Shown here piece after piece: positions 9,646-18,780 of a DNA stretch of 41,275 nucleotides. How positions within the stretch are numbered: the stretch's first letter is position 1; each line of letters starts with the position of its first letter. The notes under the pieces were generated by a model that was not told where the DNA came from, made no database searches, and saw only the letters and a list, made by a program, of their open reading frames with translations. Position numbers and translations under genes: made by a program. Source of the stretch: an uncultured Prevotella sp. GTDB lineage: Bacteria; Bacteroidota; Bacteroidia; Bacteroidales; Bacteroidaceae. The stretch is from contig CAJLYG010000007.1 of NCBI GenBank assembly GCA_905210845.1, positions 1 through 41,275 on the forward strand. Reading direction: 5' to 3'.

Positions 9646-9655
9646 ACGAGTGGTC

Positions 9656-10654
9656 ATGAAAAATCATTATATAATTATTATAGGATCTCTATTGTTTTTG
9701 GCTCCTTTGACTTTAAGGTGTATGCCAAAGAATCTTCTTACGGAAAGAAAAGGGAATGACAACAATTCCTCCAGATATATTAAAACAACAATTAATTTAG
9801 CAGATCCTACAATTTTTGAAGATCACGGAACTTACTACCTATACGGTACCAGCTCTGATGATGGCTTCCTTGTTTACTGCTCAACCGATCTAAGTAAGTG
9901 GATAGGTCCCATTGGCGCTAATGCTGGAGGATTCTGTTTAAGCAAGGGAGATAGTTTCGGTACTAAAGGTTTTTGGGCACCACAAGTATTTAAATATCGA
10001 GGTAAATACTATATGGCATATGTAGCAAATGAACAGTTAGCCATAGCAACTGCAGATTCTCCCAAAGGTCCTTTTAAACAAAGTACATTGTCCCACATTC
10101 CAGCTCAAACCAAAGAAATTGATCCTTTTATCTTCTTTGACGATGATGGTAAGATTTATATGTTCCATGATCGGTTAATCAACGGAAACCACATATATGT
10201 AGCGGAAATGGATTCTGATTTAAACGTCTTAAAAGAAGGAACGGCCAAAGAGTGTATCAGCATTTCAGAGAGTTGGGAAAACACAGAGAAAACATCCTGG
10301 CCTGTCATAGAAGGTCCAACAGTATTCAAGTCGAACGGAATCTATTATCTTTTCTATTCGGCAAACGATTTTCGTTGTAAAGATTACGCTGTAGGATTCG
10401 CTACTGCGCCCTCGCCTTATGGTCCATGGACAAAACACAAAGACTCTATAATCAATTGGCGGAATATCGGACAATACGGGACAGGGCATGGTGATATTGT
10501 GAGAGACAACAAGGGGAACTGGCTTTATGTATTCCATACGCATAACAGTATAACAACTGTTAACCCAAGAAAAACTGCGATTGTTCAATTACAGAAGAAA
10601 GGAAATGACTTCCAAATAATCAAGGGTACCTTCAGATATCTAATCGCAAATTAA
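9656..10654 (+). CDS. GH43 family glycosidase
   Basis: ATG 9656 starts a 332-residue protein with a signal sequence (MKNHYIIIIGSLLFLAPLTL). An upstream in-frame start at 9536 lies inside the preceding gene. Cys22 after a hydrophobic stretch could be lipidated, but LTLRC is a poor lipobox. The GH43 catalytic set is present: base D50 in LADPTIF, modulator D156 in EIDPFIFFDDDGK, and acid E219 in VIEGPTVF, with FWAPQV and GKYYMAYV typical of the propeller blades. It shares little local motif similarity with the GH43 protein at 2459 (no CCEG/STYQ stretch), so the two probably belong to different subfamilies and cut different linkages. It starts 10 bases after the 667-residue gene and is likely co-transcribed with it. 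It is the last gene of the AT-rich island. Confidence 0.88.
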   Translation: MKNHYIIIIGSLLFLAPLTLRCMPKNLLTERKGNDNNSSRYIKTTINLADPTIFEDHGTYYLYGTSSDDGFLVYCSTDLSKWIGPIGANAGGFCLSKGDSFGTKGFWAPQVFKYRGKYYMAYVANEQLAIATADSPKGPFKQSTLSHIPAQTKEIDPFIFFDDDGKIYMFHDRLINGNHIYVAEMDSDLNVLKEGTAKECISISESWENTEKTSWPVIEGPTVFKSNGIYYLFYSANDFRCKDYAVGFATAPSPYGPWTKHKDSIINWRNIGQYGTGHGDIVRDNKGNWLYVFHTHNSITTVNPRKTAIVQLQKKGNDFQIIKGTFRYLIAN

Positions 10655-10692
10655 AAGATTTGGTTTTAAGTTATATATATTAAAGATGTGAT

Positions 10693-10728
10693 TAAAGGTA
10701 TTTTTGCTGTGAAGCACGAGTACCTTTA
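10693..10728 (+). terminator. Inverted repeat after the second GH43 gene
   Basis: TAAAGGTA (10693-10700) and TACCTTTA (10721-10728) pair perfectly. The loop contains a smaller GCT-GTGA-AGC stem with a GNRA-type cap. It lies 39 bases after the GH43 stop codon and probably ends the island's transcript, although no T-tract follows. The rest of 10655-10840 shows no gene that I can support. Confidence 0.4.
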
Positions 10729-10840
10729 CACACTTCAAAAATGAGTGCACATTGACGTTTCGTCTAAAATCAAAAAGTGTTTCTTTTCTAACCATCTTCT
10801 GCTTATTTCTCCTATTTCGGAAAATAATCAGGCATCCCTC

Positions 10841-10871
10841 TTTGAAGTTACCTACATTTTTCGTAACTTTA
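10841..10871 (+). promoter_or_regulatory. Putative promoter for the DUF1893 gene
   Basis: TTTG at 10841-10844 and TAACTTTA at 10864-10871 are separated by 19 bp. This matches the -33 and -7 elements of Bacteroidota promoters except for the last base of the -7. The start codon is 23 bases downstream. Confidence 0.55.
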
Positions 10872-10894
10872 CGGCAAAAATTGAGGTGACAACC

Positions 10895-11305
10895 ATGATG
10901 AACAGATTGATTGACAAGTTGCATGACGAACATTGCTCTCTCGTTGTGTTGCACGATGGTAAGATTCATACCTATTCGCAGAAAGGGATCAAGGACCTTT
11001 TCTACCTGTTAGAGGAAGAGCCGGAGACGCTTTATGAGTCGAAAGTTGCCGACAAAGTAGTGGGAAAGGCGGCAGCAGGTCTGTTGGTTTGCGGAAATGT
11101 AACGGAAATCTATGCCGATATCATCAGCACCCAGGCTTTGCCGCTGATCGAGGATGCGGGCATCAAGCTTACTTACCGCAAGAAAGTGGACCACATCAGC
11201 AATCAAGTCGGCAATGACTGGTGCCCGATGGAACGCCTTACGCTACCAGCCAAGACCGCAGATGAGGTAGCCGCATTGATCAGCGAGAAGTTTCATAAGC
11301 AGTAG
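10895..11305 (+). CDS. DUF1893 domain protein
   Basis: I take the start at ATG 10895 (MM at 10895/10898). The in-frame extension back to 10745 covers the promoter and codes for unconvincing sequence. The 136-residue product is a single DUF1893 domain, with SLVVLHDGKIHTYSQKGIKDL near the N-terminus and a glycine/alanine-rich VVGKAAAGLLVCGNV segment (about 50-66). The family is thought to have a cytidine-deaminase-like fold, but no activity is established to my knowledge. C67-type and C112-type cysteines are few and no clear zinc site is visible. It stands alone between the carbohydrate island and the convergent symporter gene, and is probably cytoplasmic. Confidence 0.75.
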   Translation: MMNRLIDKLHDEHCSLVVLHDGKIHTYSQKGIKDLFYLLEEEPETLYESKVADKVVGKAAAGLLVCGNVTEIYADIISTQALPLIEDAGIKLTYRKKVDHISNQVGNDWCPMERLTLPAKTADEVAALISEKFHKQ

Positions 11306-11384
11306 GATTCCGCTCCTTTATCACAATAAGGAAATGGCTTCCCCCATCCTAAGAAAGAGATGAAGGAAGCCAAGACTCATGCTA

Positions 11385-13094
11385 TTATGCTTCTTTCTGC
11401 CGGGTACCCATACGAGCCTCAACGACGTTGACTACGTAGTCACCGAGCTTTTCACATTCACTAATGATGTCCATATACATCGTACCGATGGCATAAGTGT
11501 ACTTATGGTCGTTGACATCACTGATGTTCTCGCTCTTCAGCTGCGTGCGATAGTTGTTGATCTCGTTTTCAATATTGAAAGAACGGTTGACATCCAGGTT
11601 TTCCTTATGCCCATTGAGCAGGACATTCATCTGGGAAAGGCTGTCATCCGTCAGCTCAAACATCTGATGGATATGCTCATACTGCTGCTCGGTAAAGTCC
11701 TCTTTTCCTTTGATCTTGCGGTTCACCGTCCGGGCAATATTATAGCAACTGTCACCGATACTCTCTATCTCTGAAATCTCTCGGAGCATGGCACGTATCT
11801 TCGCCTTGGTCTCATCGCTCAAGTGCGCATCGCTCACCTGATCCAAATACTTGGCGATCTCTATCTCCATGTTATCAGAAATCCCCTCATATTTCTCTAT
11901 CCTCGTAAACAATTTCACGAAGACATTCTCGTCCTTTACATCCAACAATTCACGTACCATCCCAAACATACGATGGATACGCTCCGCGAACGACTGGATT
12001 TCCTTTTGGGCTTCAAGGACGGAAAGCTCTGGTGTCTGCATCAAGCCACCGCTGATAAAGCGCAAGCGGAAATCGTCCTCATCCTCGCTCTTCTTCGGCT
12101 TGATCACCTTGCAGACGATCTTCTCAATCTGAGGAATAAACCAAATCAAGATAAAAGTATTCGATACATTGAATGTCGTATGGAAGGCGGCAAGGACAAA
12201 GGATAGCTTGGCCGCGTTTGACATGAAGGCAGGATCCGTCTTTACCATATTCTCATCGTATCCTACAAACCCACAGACCATATTGACGAACGGCCGGAAG
12301 ATGCACAATACCCAGATGACGCCGAAGACATTGAAGAACATGTGGGCAAAGGCTGCTCTCCTGGCTTGGGTATTGGCAGTAAGGGCGGCGATATTGGAAG
12401 TGACGGTCGTTCCGATATTCTCACCCATGACTAAGGCTATGCCTTGGTAAATCGGGAGCACCCCATTGGAGCAGAGGATCATGGTAATCGCCATGATGGC
12501 AGCCGACGACTGTACGCACATCGTCATAATACTGCCGATCAACAAGAACACCAATGTAGTCAGGAAACTATTAGGATCAAAAGAAGAGAAGAAATCGAGG
12601 ACAGGTTGATTGTGTGCCAGATCCATGTCAATACCCGTCTGGCGGAGGGTACCAAGTCCTAAGAACATAAATGCCACGCCAAAAATAAAGTCACCAATGT
12701 TCTTACGCTTCTTCGTAAAGATAAGGATAATGGCAATAAAGAAAGCAGGATAGACGAAATCCGTAATGTTAAAAGAAAAGCCGGCACTCATAATCCACGC
12801 AGTCAGCGTCGTTCCGATATTAGCGCCCATGATAACCGAGATAGCTTGCGCCAAGGTCAGCAATCCTGCGTTTACAAAAGATACTGTCATCACCGTGGTT
12901 GCAGTAGAAGACTGTACGGCTGCAGTGACAAAAGTGCCGGTCAGCATGCCTGTGAATCGGTTGGTTGTCATCGCCTGCAACACATGACGCAATTGCGAAC
13001 CTGCCATTTTTTGCAAGCTTTCACTCATCGACTTCATACCGAACATGAGGAGCGCGAGTGATCCTAAAAGCTTAAAAATTATCCAAATCGACAT
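11385..13094 (-). CDS. Na/phosphate symporter with C-terminal PhoU-like domain
   Basis: This 569-residue inner-membrane protein has two inverted Na/Pi-cotransporter repeats, each with the hallmark QSS motif (AVQSSTATTVMT near residue 60 and CVQSSAAIMAIT near 195). Hydrophobic helices surround them up to about residue 320. The C-terminal 220 residues are charged and helical, in the PhoU style (SEISEIESIGDSCYNIAR). The family imports phosphate, or possibly other anions, with sodium. The PhoU-like tail is thought to be regulatory. It diverges from the uridine kinase gene across 88 bases and converges with the DUF1893 gene. In the 79-base convergent gap, TGGCTTCC (11335) and GGAAGCCA (11365) could pair weakly, but without a T-tract. 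Confidence 0.92.
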   Translation of the reverse strand: MSIWIIFKLLGSLALLMFGMKSMSESLQKMAGSQLRHVLQAMTTNRFTGMLTGTFVTAAVQSSTATTVMTVSFVNAGLLTLAQAISVIMGANIGTTLTAWIMSAGFSFNITDFVYPAFFIAIILIFTKKRKNIGDFIFGVAFMFLGLGTLRQTGIDMDLAHNQPVLDFFSSFDPNSFLTTLVFLLIGSIMTMCVQSSAAIMAITMILCSNGVLPIYQGIALVMGENIGTTVTSNIAALTANTQARRAAFAHMFFNVFGVIWVLCIFRPFVNMVCGFVGYDENMVKTDPAFMSNAAKLSFVLAAFHTTFNVSNTFILIWFIPQIEKIVCKVIKPKKSEDEDDFRLRFISGGLMQTPELSVLEAQKEIQSFAERIHRMFGMVRELLDVKDENVFVKLFTRIEKYEGISDNMEIEIAKYLDQVSDAHLSDETKAKIRAMLREISEIESIGDSCYNIARTVNRKIKGKEDFTEQQYEHIHQMFELTDDSLSQMNVLLNGHKENLDVNRSFNIENEINNYRTQLKSENISDVNDHKYTYAIGTMYMDIISECEKLGDYVVNVVEARMGTRQKEA

Positions 13095-13182
13095 ATTTAA
13101 CTATAATTTTTATGTGACTGTTCTTGGGTTACGAATATAATTATTAACTTTACACGTCAGAAATATACTTAGAGTAACAACT

Positions 13183-14844
13183 ATGAAACAAGTAATACAA
13201 ATTCGTTGCAAAAATAACAAAAAAACTCAAGAAGTTGCAATAGGAAGCACACTTTCTGATGTTTTTCGCGATTTTAACCTGGAAATGAAGTTCGGACCTA
13301 TCTCCGCTAAGGTCAATAACAAGGTGGAAGGCATGCATTACCGTGTCTATCACAACAAAGATGTTGAGTTCCAGGATATGTATTCAGCATCAGGGTCAAG
13401 GGCTTACACCAGGACTTTGTTCTTCGTCCTTTGCAAAGCAGTCCACGACCTCTATCCTACCGGCAATGTGATCATCGACATACCTGTTTCCAATGGCTAT
13501 TATTGCGACTTAAAGATCGGGCACCCTGTTTCCTTAGAAGACGTGGACAAAATCAGGAAACGGGTACAGGAAATCATCGACGCCAAGATTCCTATTGTCC
13601 GCCATGAGGCTACGACAGAAGACGCCATCAAGGTATTCTCGGAACCTGGAGCCCAGTCGAAAATCTCGCTACTTAAGACCACAGGTTCACTCTACACCAC
13701 CTATTATGATATAGACGGCTACGTGGATTATTTCTACGGAACTTTGCTCACGAACACCAGCCAACTGTATCTCTATGGCATTGAAAAGTATTATGATGGA
13801 ATCTTGCTTCGCATCCCGTCACTCAAGGACCCATCTCAATTAGGACAGTTGACGAGGCAAGACAAGATGTTTGAGATCTTCCAAGAACACCATCGCTGGC
13901 AAAGCATCATAGGTATCAATACCGTGGGGGATTTCAATGAAGCCATTAAGAAAGGAAACAGCACGGATATCATCAATGTATCCGAGGCATTGCAGGAGAA
14001 AAAGATTGCCCGCATCGCAGATGAGATCGCATCCCGAAAAGGCGTGAAGATGGTATTGATCGCAGGACCTTCCTCCTCAGGAAAGACCACGACCTGCAAG
14101 CGACTGTCCATTCAGTTGCTGACAAATGGCATCCGCCCCATCCCTATATCCTTGGACAACTATTTCCTCGACAGGGAGAAGACACCAAAAGACGAGAAGG
14201 GAGACTATGACTTTGAAAGTCTCTATGCCTTGGACATCGACTTACTGAACCAGCAGATGAATGCCTTATTCCGTGGGGAAGAGATAGAGCTTCCCAAATA
14301 CGACTTCCCTTCAGGCAAGCAAATCAAGAGCGGGAAAAAGCTAAAGATGAACAAAAACGACATCCTCGTCGTAGAAGGTATCCATGCCTTGAACCCAGAG
14401 CTGACCGCGCAGATCCCAGAAGAGCAGAAGTTCCGTGTCTATGCCTCTGCCTTAACGACCATACTCTTAGATACACATAATTATATTCCTACGACAGACA
14501 ACCGTCTCCTACGGCGTATTATCCGCGACTATAAATACAGAGCTGTCAGTGCACAGGAAAGCATCCGCAGGTGGCCTTCTGTCAGGGCGGGCGAGAACAA
14601 ATGGATCTTCCCCTACCAAGAGAATGCTGACATCATGTTCAATACCGCGATGATCTATGAACTGGCAGTCATCAAGACGCAAGCTGACCCACTTTTAGAG
14701 CTCGTGCCGGAGAATTGCGAAGAATATGCAGAAGCTTACAGGTTAAGGAAGTTCTTGAAATACTTCACGCCCATCCCATTCAAGCAATTGCCCCCAACCA
14801 GTCTCTTACGTGAGTTCTTAGGAGGAAGTTCGTTTAAATATTAA
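13183..14844 (+). CDS. TGS-domain uridine kinase-like nucleoside kinase
   Basis: This 553-residue cytoplasmic protein fuses a TGS/ubiquitin-like N-terminus (about 1-65), a middle region resembling the second additional domain of threonyl-tRNA synthetase (about 66-260), and a phosphoribulokinase/uridine-kinase domain (about 285-480). The P-loop is at 295-302 (GPSSSGKT), and ISLDNYFLDRE and VVEGIHALN are typical of uridine kinases. The family phosphorylates nucleosides, with uridine or cytidine expected, but the substrate cannot be proved here. The architecture is standard for many anaerobes and is not a local fusion. A promoter-like TAACTTTA stands at 13145-13152, 30 bases before the start. 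The gene is followed by the kor promoter. Confidence 0.88.
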   Translation: MKQVIQIRCKNNKKTQEVAIGSTLSDVFRDFNLEMKFGPISAKVNNKVEGMHYRVYHNKDVEFQDMYSASGSRAYTRTLFFVLCKAVHDLYPTGNVIIDIPVSNGYYCDLKIGHPVSLEDVDKIRKRVQEIIDAKIPIVRHEATTEDAIKVFSEPGAQSKISLLKTTGSLYTTYYDIDGYVDYFYGTLLTNTSQLYLYGIEKYYDGILLRIPSLKDPSQLGQLTRQDKMFEIFQEHHRWQSIIGINTVGDFNEAIKKGNSTDIINVSEALQEKKIARIADEIASRKGVKMVLIAGPSSSGKTTTCKRLSIQLLTNGIRPIPISLDNYFLDREKTPKDEKGDYDFESLYALDIDLLNQQMNALFRGEEIELPKYDFPSGKQIKSGKKLKMNKNDILVVEGIHALNPELTAQIPEEQKFRVYASALTTILLDTHNYIPTTDNRLLRRIIRDYKYRAVSAQESIRRWPSVRAGENKWIFPYQENADIMFNTAMIYELAVIKTQADPLLELVPENCEEYAEAYRLRKFLKYFTPIPFKQLPPTSLLREFLGGSSFKY

Positions 14845-14859
14845 ATTGTCTGCCAAAAG

Positions 14860-14891
14860 TTTGGAGATCTCAGATAAAATTCCCACCTTTG
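14860..14891 (+). promoter_or_regulatory. Putative promoter for korAB
   Basis: TTTG at 14860-14863 is followed after exactly 20 bp by CACCTTTG (14884-14891), one change from TAnnTTTG. The korA ATG is 39 bases downstream. Confidence 0.5.
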
Positions 14892-14930
14892 CAACATGAA
14901 TGATAATCTAATATTTATACTACATTGATT

Positions 14931-16826
14931 ATGTCAGAAGAATTAGAAGTAAAAGAGTTAGAGCAGGTTGTCGTGCGTTTTTCTGGCGACTCCGGTGACG
15001 GCATGCAACTTGCAGGCAACATTTTCTCGACCATTTCTGCCACGGTAGGCAATGGTATTTCCACGTTCCCAGACTATCCTGCCGACATCCGCGCCCCGCA
15101 AGGATCACTGACAGGAGTCTCTGGATTCCAAGTTCATATTGGTGCTGGCAAGGTTTACACGCCAGGTGACAAATGCGACGTACTCGTTGCCATGAATGCC
15201 GCTGCGCTGAAAACACAGTACAAGTTTGCAAAGCCACAGGCAACTATCATCATCGACACCGACAGCTTCGGCCCGAACGACCTGAAAAAGGCGGAGTTCA
15301 AGACAGATGACTATCTTGCAGAACTGAACATTGATCAAGACAGGGTTGTCGCTTGCCCCATCACTAAGATGGTCAAAGACTGCCTTGCAGACAGTGGCAT
15401 GGACAACAAGGCTGTGCTGAAATGCAGGAACATGTTTGCCTTAGGCTTAGTATGCTGGTTGTTCAACCGTGACCTATCACTGGTTGAGAACTTCTTGCAT
15501 GAGAAATTTGCCAAGAAGCCAGCTATTGCCGAGAACAATATCAAGGTCGTGAATGCTGGATACAACTATGGACACAATGTCCATGCATCCGTCCCAGCCA
15601 CCTATCGTATTGAGTCAACGCATAAAGAACCCGGGAGATACATGGACATCACGGGCAACAAGGCCACAGCATACGGGTTGATTGCTGCCGCAGAAAGAGC
15701 CGGGCTGAAACTATATCTGGGATCCTACCCTATTACTCCGGCAACAGACATTCTGCATGAGCTGTCTAAACATAAATCATTAGGGGTTATCACGGTCCAG
15801 TGTGAGGACGAGATTTCTGCATGTGCCAGTGCTATTGGTGCCTCTTTTGCAGGCGCGCTTGCCGCCACCTCAACATCAGGACCAGGGATCTGCTTGAAAT
15901 CCGAGGCACTGAACCTTGCCGTCATTGATGAGCTTCCATTAGTGGTCATCGACGTACAGCGCGGAGGACCGTCCACAGGTCTCCCCACGAAGAGTGAGCA
16001 GACCGACCTACTGCAAGTGCTCTATGGTCGCAATGGGGAATCACCCATGCCGGTCATTGCCGCCCTCAGCCCTACCGATTGCTTCGATGCTGCCTATCAG
16101 GCAGCCAAGATCGCCTTGGAACATCTCACCCCTGTCGTCCTGCTTACTGATGCATTCATCGCCAATGGATCTGCGGCATGGAAGCTCCCTAACATAGACG
16201 ACCTTCCTGAGATTCATCCCCATTACGCTACGCCAAAACAGAAATACTCCTACACGCCTTACCTGAGGGATAACAAGACCAAGGTTCGCTATTGGGCAAT
16301 CCCCGGGACGCCGGGTTATACTCATATCCTTGGAGGATTGGAAAAAGACGGACAAACAGGAGCCATCTCAACAGAACCAGAGAACCATGATAAAATGGAT
16401 CATCTACGTTGGGAGAAGGTAGCAAACATCCAGCTTCCTGACCTTGAAGTCCAAGGCGACAAAGACGATGCCGATCTGCTGATCGTTGGCTTTGGAAGTA
16501 CCTACGGTCATCTATATTCTGCTATGAAGGAGTTACAGAAGAAAGGTCATAAGGTTGCTTTGGCGCAGTTTAAGTACATCAATCCGTTGCCTAAGAACAC
16601 GGCCGAGACTCTATTACGCTACAAAAAAGTAGTGGTAGCTGAGCAAAACCTCGGGCAACTGGCAGCATTGCTCCGCATCCGTATCAATGGATTCATTCCC
16701 TATCAGTACAATCAAGTGAAAGGCCAGCCTTTCGTCGTTAGTGAACTAGTCAAGGAATTCGAACGCGTTATCATCTCTGATGACCAGCCGACCCCAGGAG
16801 GCACTTTTGATTCAAGAGTCTTATAG
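14931..16826 (+). CDS. korA: 2-oxoacid:ferredoxin oxidoreductase, fused gamma-alpha subunit (KorA)
   Basis: I choose ATG 14931 (MSEELEVKEL); a TTG two codons earlier would also fit. The 631-residue protein carries the gamma domain at about 10-190 (RFSGDSGDGMQLAGN and DYPADIRAPQGS), joined to the alpha subunit (about 220-630; YPITPATDILHEL, TSGPGICLKSEALNLA, QRGGPSTGLPTKSEQTDLLQ). This arrangement is typical of the 2-oxoglutarate:ferredoxin oxidoreductases that link succinyl-CoA and 2-oxoglutarate in anaerobes. The beta subunit gene follows after 20 bases, so the two form an operon. 2-Oxoglutarate is the most likely substrate, but related 2-oxoacids cannot be excluded. Confidence 0.88.
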   Translation: MSEELEVKELEQVVVRFSGDSGDGMQLAGNIFSTISATVGNGISTFPDYPADIRAPQGSLTGVSGFQVHIGAGKVYTPGDKCDVLVAMNAAALKTQYKFAKPQATIIIDTDSFGPNDLKKAEFKTDDYLAELNIDQDRVVACPITKMVKDCLADSGMDNKAVLKCRNMFALGLVCWLFNRDLSLVENFLHEKFAKKPAIAENNIKVVNAGYNYGHNVHASVPATYRIESTHKEPGRYMDITGNKATAYGLIAAAERAGLKLYLGSYPITPATDILHELSKHKSLGVITVQCEDEISACASAIGASFAGALAATSTSGPGICLKSEALNLAVIDELPLVVIDVQRGGPSTGLPTKSEQTDLLQVLYGRNGESPMPVIAALSPTDCFDAAYQAAKIALEHLTPVVLLTDAFIANGSAAWKLPNIDDLPEIHPHYATPKQKYSYTPYLRDNKTKVRYWAIPGTPGYTHILGGLEKDGQTGAISTEPENHDKMDHLRWEKVANIQLPDLEVQGDKDDADLLIVGFGSTYGHLYSAMKELQKKGHKVALAQFKYINPLPKNTAETLLRYKKVVVAEQNLGQLAALLRIRINGFIPYQYNQVKGQPFVVSELVKEFERVIISDDQPTPGGTFDSRVL

Positions 16827-16846
16827 TTATTAATGGAGGAAAAATC

Positions 16847-17857
16847 ATGACTGAATATACAGCAAAAGACTATAAAAAAGGACAGCCACGCTGGTGTCCT
16901 GGATGCGGAGACCATTTCTTCCTCGCATCATTGCATAAAGCCATGGCAGAGATAGGGGTTCCGCCCTATGAGACTGCCGTCATTTCTGGCATCGGCTGTT
17001 CAAGTCGTCTGCCTTATTATGTAAATACCTACGCCATGCAGACCATCCATGGACGTGCAGCAGCAATCGCCACAGGTGCAAAGATCGTCAATCCTGATCT
17101 CACCATTTGGCAGATTAGTGGGGATGGAGATGGACTGGCGATCGGCGGGAACCACTTTATCCATGCCATGCGCCGCAATATCAACTTGAACATGATCCTG
17201 CTGAACAACCGCATCTACGGACTAACAAAGGGACAATACAGTCCAACTTCTCCCCGCGGCTTCGTCAGCAAATCATCGCCTTATGGTACTGTAGAAGATC
17301 CTTTCCGTCCAGCTGAGCTCTGCTTTGGAGCCCGCGGTAGGTTCTTTGCACGGTCAGTAGCCAACGACGGTAATGAAACCGTGAGGATCTTAAAAGCTGC
17401 CAATGCCCATAAAGGAGCTGCCGTATGTGAGATTTTGCAGAATTGCGTAATTTTCAACAATGGAGCCTACGACCCCATTTATAGCAAAGAAGGACGCTCT
17501 AAGAATGCTATCTATGTTGAGCATGGCAAGCCTTTGGTCTTCGGTGAGAACAATGAATACGGACTGGTACAGGAAGGTTTCGGACTAAAGGTCGTCAAGA
17601 TTGGCGAGAATGGCATCACGGAGAAAGACATCTTGGTCCATGATGCCCATTGCGAAGATGACACCTTGCAACTAAAACTTGCCATGATGGACAACGAGCA
17701 TGGGTTCCCCGTAGCCCTGGGTATCATACGAGATGTGGAGGCTCCCACCTACGATGAGGCGGTAAACGCACAAATCGAGGAAGTAAAAGCCAAGAAGCCT
17801 TATCACAACTTCATGGAATTATTAGAGACCAACGATATCTGGGAAGTAAAGGAATAA
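16847..17857 (+). CDS. korB: 2-oxoacid:ferredoxin oxidoreductase beta subunit (KorB)
   Basis: This 336-residue subunit binds thiamine pyrophosphate. CPGCG at about 18-22 and the Mg/TPP motif GDGDGLAIGGNH to LLNNRIYGLTKGQ (about 92-128) are clear, and cysteines for an iron-sulfur cluster are present (CPGCG, GIGCSS). With KorA it oxidatively decarboxylates a 2-oxoacid, probably 2-oxoglutarate, and reduces ferredoxin. A GGAGG sequence lies 9 bases before the ATG; Shine-Dalgarno sites this strong are unusual among the genes in this window. No ferredoxin-domain delta subunit gene is adjacent. The gene ends at the terminator near 17886. Confidence 0.9.
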   Translation: MTEYTAKDYKKGQPRWCPGCGDHFFLASLHKAMAEIGVPPYETAVISGIGCSSRLPYYVNTYAMQTIHGRAAAIATGAKIVNPDLTIWQISGDGDGLAIGGNHFIHAMRRNINLNMILLNNRIYGLTKGQYSPTSPRGFVSKSSPYGTVEDPFRPAELCFGARGRFFARSVANDGNETVRILKAANAHKGAAVCEILQNCVIFNNGAYDPIYSKEGRSKNAIYVEHGKPLVFGENNEYGLVQEGFGLKVVKIGENGITEKDILVHDAHCEDDTLQLKLAMMDNEHGFPVALGIIRDVEAPTYDEAVNAQIEEVKAKKPYHNFMELLETNDIWEVKE

Positions 17858-17885
17858 GATCCCGACCTATCTGGATAGGACATTT

Positions 17886-17917
17886 AAGCGTAAGGGCAGA
17901 AGCTCTTGCGCTTTTTT
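17886..17917 (+). terminator. Factor-independent terminator after korB
   Basis: AAGCGTAAG (17886-17894) pairs with CTTGCGCTT (17904-17912), with one G-U pair, and a run of T follows to 17917. It lies 28 bases after the korB stop in the gap between convergent korB and upp. Confidence 0.8.
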
Positions 17918-17974
17918 CATCTTTTGCCACTCTATCCATCCCATCAGGAGGAAGGAGGCCACGAGGCAAAGACA

Positions 17975-18634
17975 TCAAAGCTTGTCCCCATAACACAAGT
18001 CGCCAGCATCCCCAAAACCAGGGACAATATATTTATGCTCATTCATCCCAGGATCGACAGCAGCGCACCAAATAGTAGTCTTATCCTCCGGGAAGATGGA
18101 TTGTACATTCCGTATCCCCTCAGGCGTAGCTATCACGCAAGCCACATGGATTTTGTCTGGCGTACCATTCTCCCGGAAAGCCTTATAAGCGAGATCCATA
18201 GAACCGCCCGTTGCAAGCATTGGATCCACCAGGATCAACGTTTTCCCGTCCAACCCCGGCGTAGCAAGGTATTCCACGTGAATGCCAACCTTCGTATGAG
18301 CTTCATCTACATACTCGCGATAAGCACTGACAAAAGCATTCCCTGCGTGATCGAAGACATTCAGGAAGCCCGCATGCAAAGGCAATCCAGCACGGAAAAT
18401 CGTAGCCAGGACAATATCGTCCGTGGGTAAGTTCACTTTTGCGATACCCAAAGGAGTCTGTACCTTCTTTTCCGCATAGTGAAGGGTCTTGGAGATCTCA
18501 TACGCTTCCAACTCCCCTATACGGGTAATGTTATTACGGAAAAGCAGTCGGTTTTGCTGGTAATTAACATCTCGAATTTCAGCAAGATATTGATTGATAA
18601 TAGAATTCTGGTCAGAGAAATTTATTAAATTCAT
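17975..18634 (-). CDS. upp: Uracil phosphoribosyltransferase
   Basis: This 219-residue enzyme converts uracil and PRPP to UMP in pyrimidine salvage. The PRPP-binding loop is visible as LILVDPMLATGGSMDLA (about 134-150), and the C-terminal uracil-binding segment reads IVPGFGDAGDLCYG, as in the family. TIFRAGLPLHAGFL (about 80-93) is the usual middle motif. A minus-strand promoter is likely: TACTTTTG at 18666-18659, with TTG about 22 bp further upstream at 18691-18689. The gene diverges from pckA. The upp stop lies 58 bases from the korB terminator. Confidence 0.95.
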   Translation of the reverse strand: MNLINFSDQNSIINQYLAEIRDVNYQQNRLLFRNNITRIGELEAYEISKTLHYAEKKVQTPLGIAKVNLPTDDIVLATIFRAGLPLHAGFLNVFDHAGNAFVSAYREYVDEAHTKVGIHVEYLATPGLDGKTLILVDPMLATGGSMDLAYKAFRENGTPDKIHVACVIATPEGIRNVQSIFPEDKTTIWCAAVDPGMNEHKYIVPGFGDAGDLCYGDKL

Positions 18635-18658
18635 GATTACTTAGTTATAATTTGGCTG

Positions 18659-18691
18659 CAAAAGTATAAAAAATCCCGCTATTTTTGCCAA
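18659..18691 (-). promoter_or_regulatory. Putative upp promoter
   Basis: On the minus strand, TACTTTTG (18666-18659) matches TAnnTTTG, and TTG (18691-18689) lies 22 bp upstream. The upp start codon is 25 bases downstream. Confidence 0.5.
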
Positions 18692-18780
18692 CTGCAAATT
18701 ACAAATGCATCAAAGAGCATATCTTTTTTAATTTCTTTAACCTAAAAAGATTTAGAGTATTTGAATTTTATGGGCTTAAA

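Noticed and set aside
10745..10894. N-terminal extension of the DUF1893 protein
   Set aside because: It would cross the promoter at 10841-10871, and the DUF1893 domain begins at ATG 10895.
11335..11372. Inverted repeat between DUF1893 and the symporter as a bidirectional terminator
   Set aside because: The stem is 8 bp with a 22-base loop and no T-tract on either strand; it is too weak to list as a feature.
11385..13094. Several plus-strand ORFs across the Na/phosphate symporter
   Set aside because: They are antisense shadows with no domains; the minus-strand protein has a full-length family match.
17858..17974. A ferredoxin-like delta subunit gene after korB
   Set aside because: No ORF with CxxCxxC clusters lies in the gap; it holds only the korB terminator.
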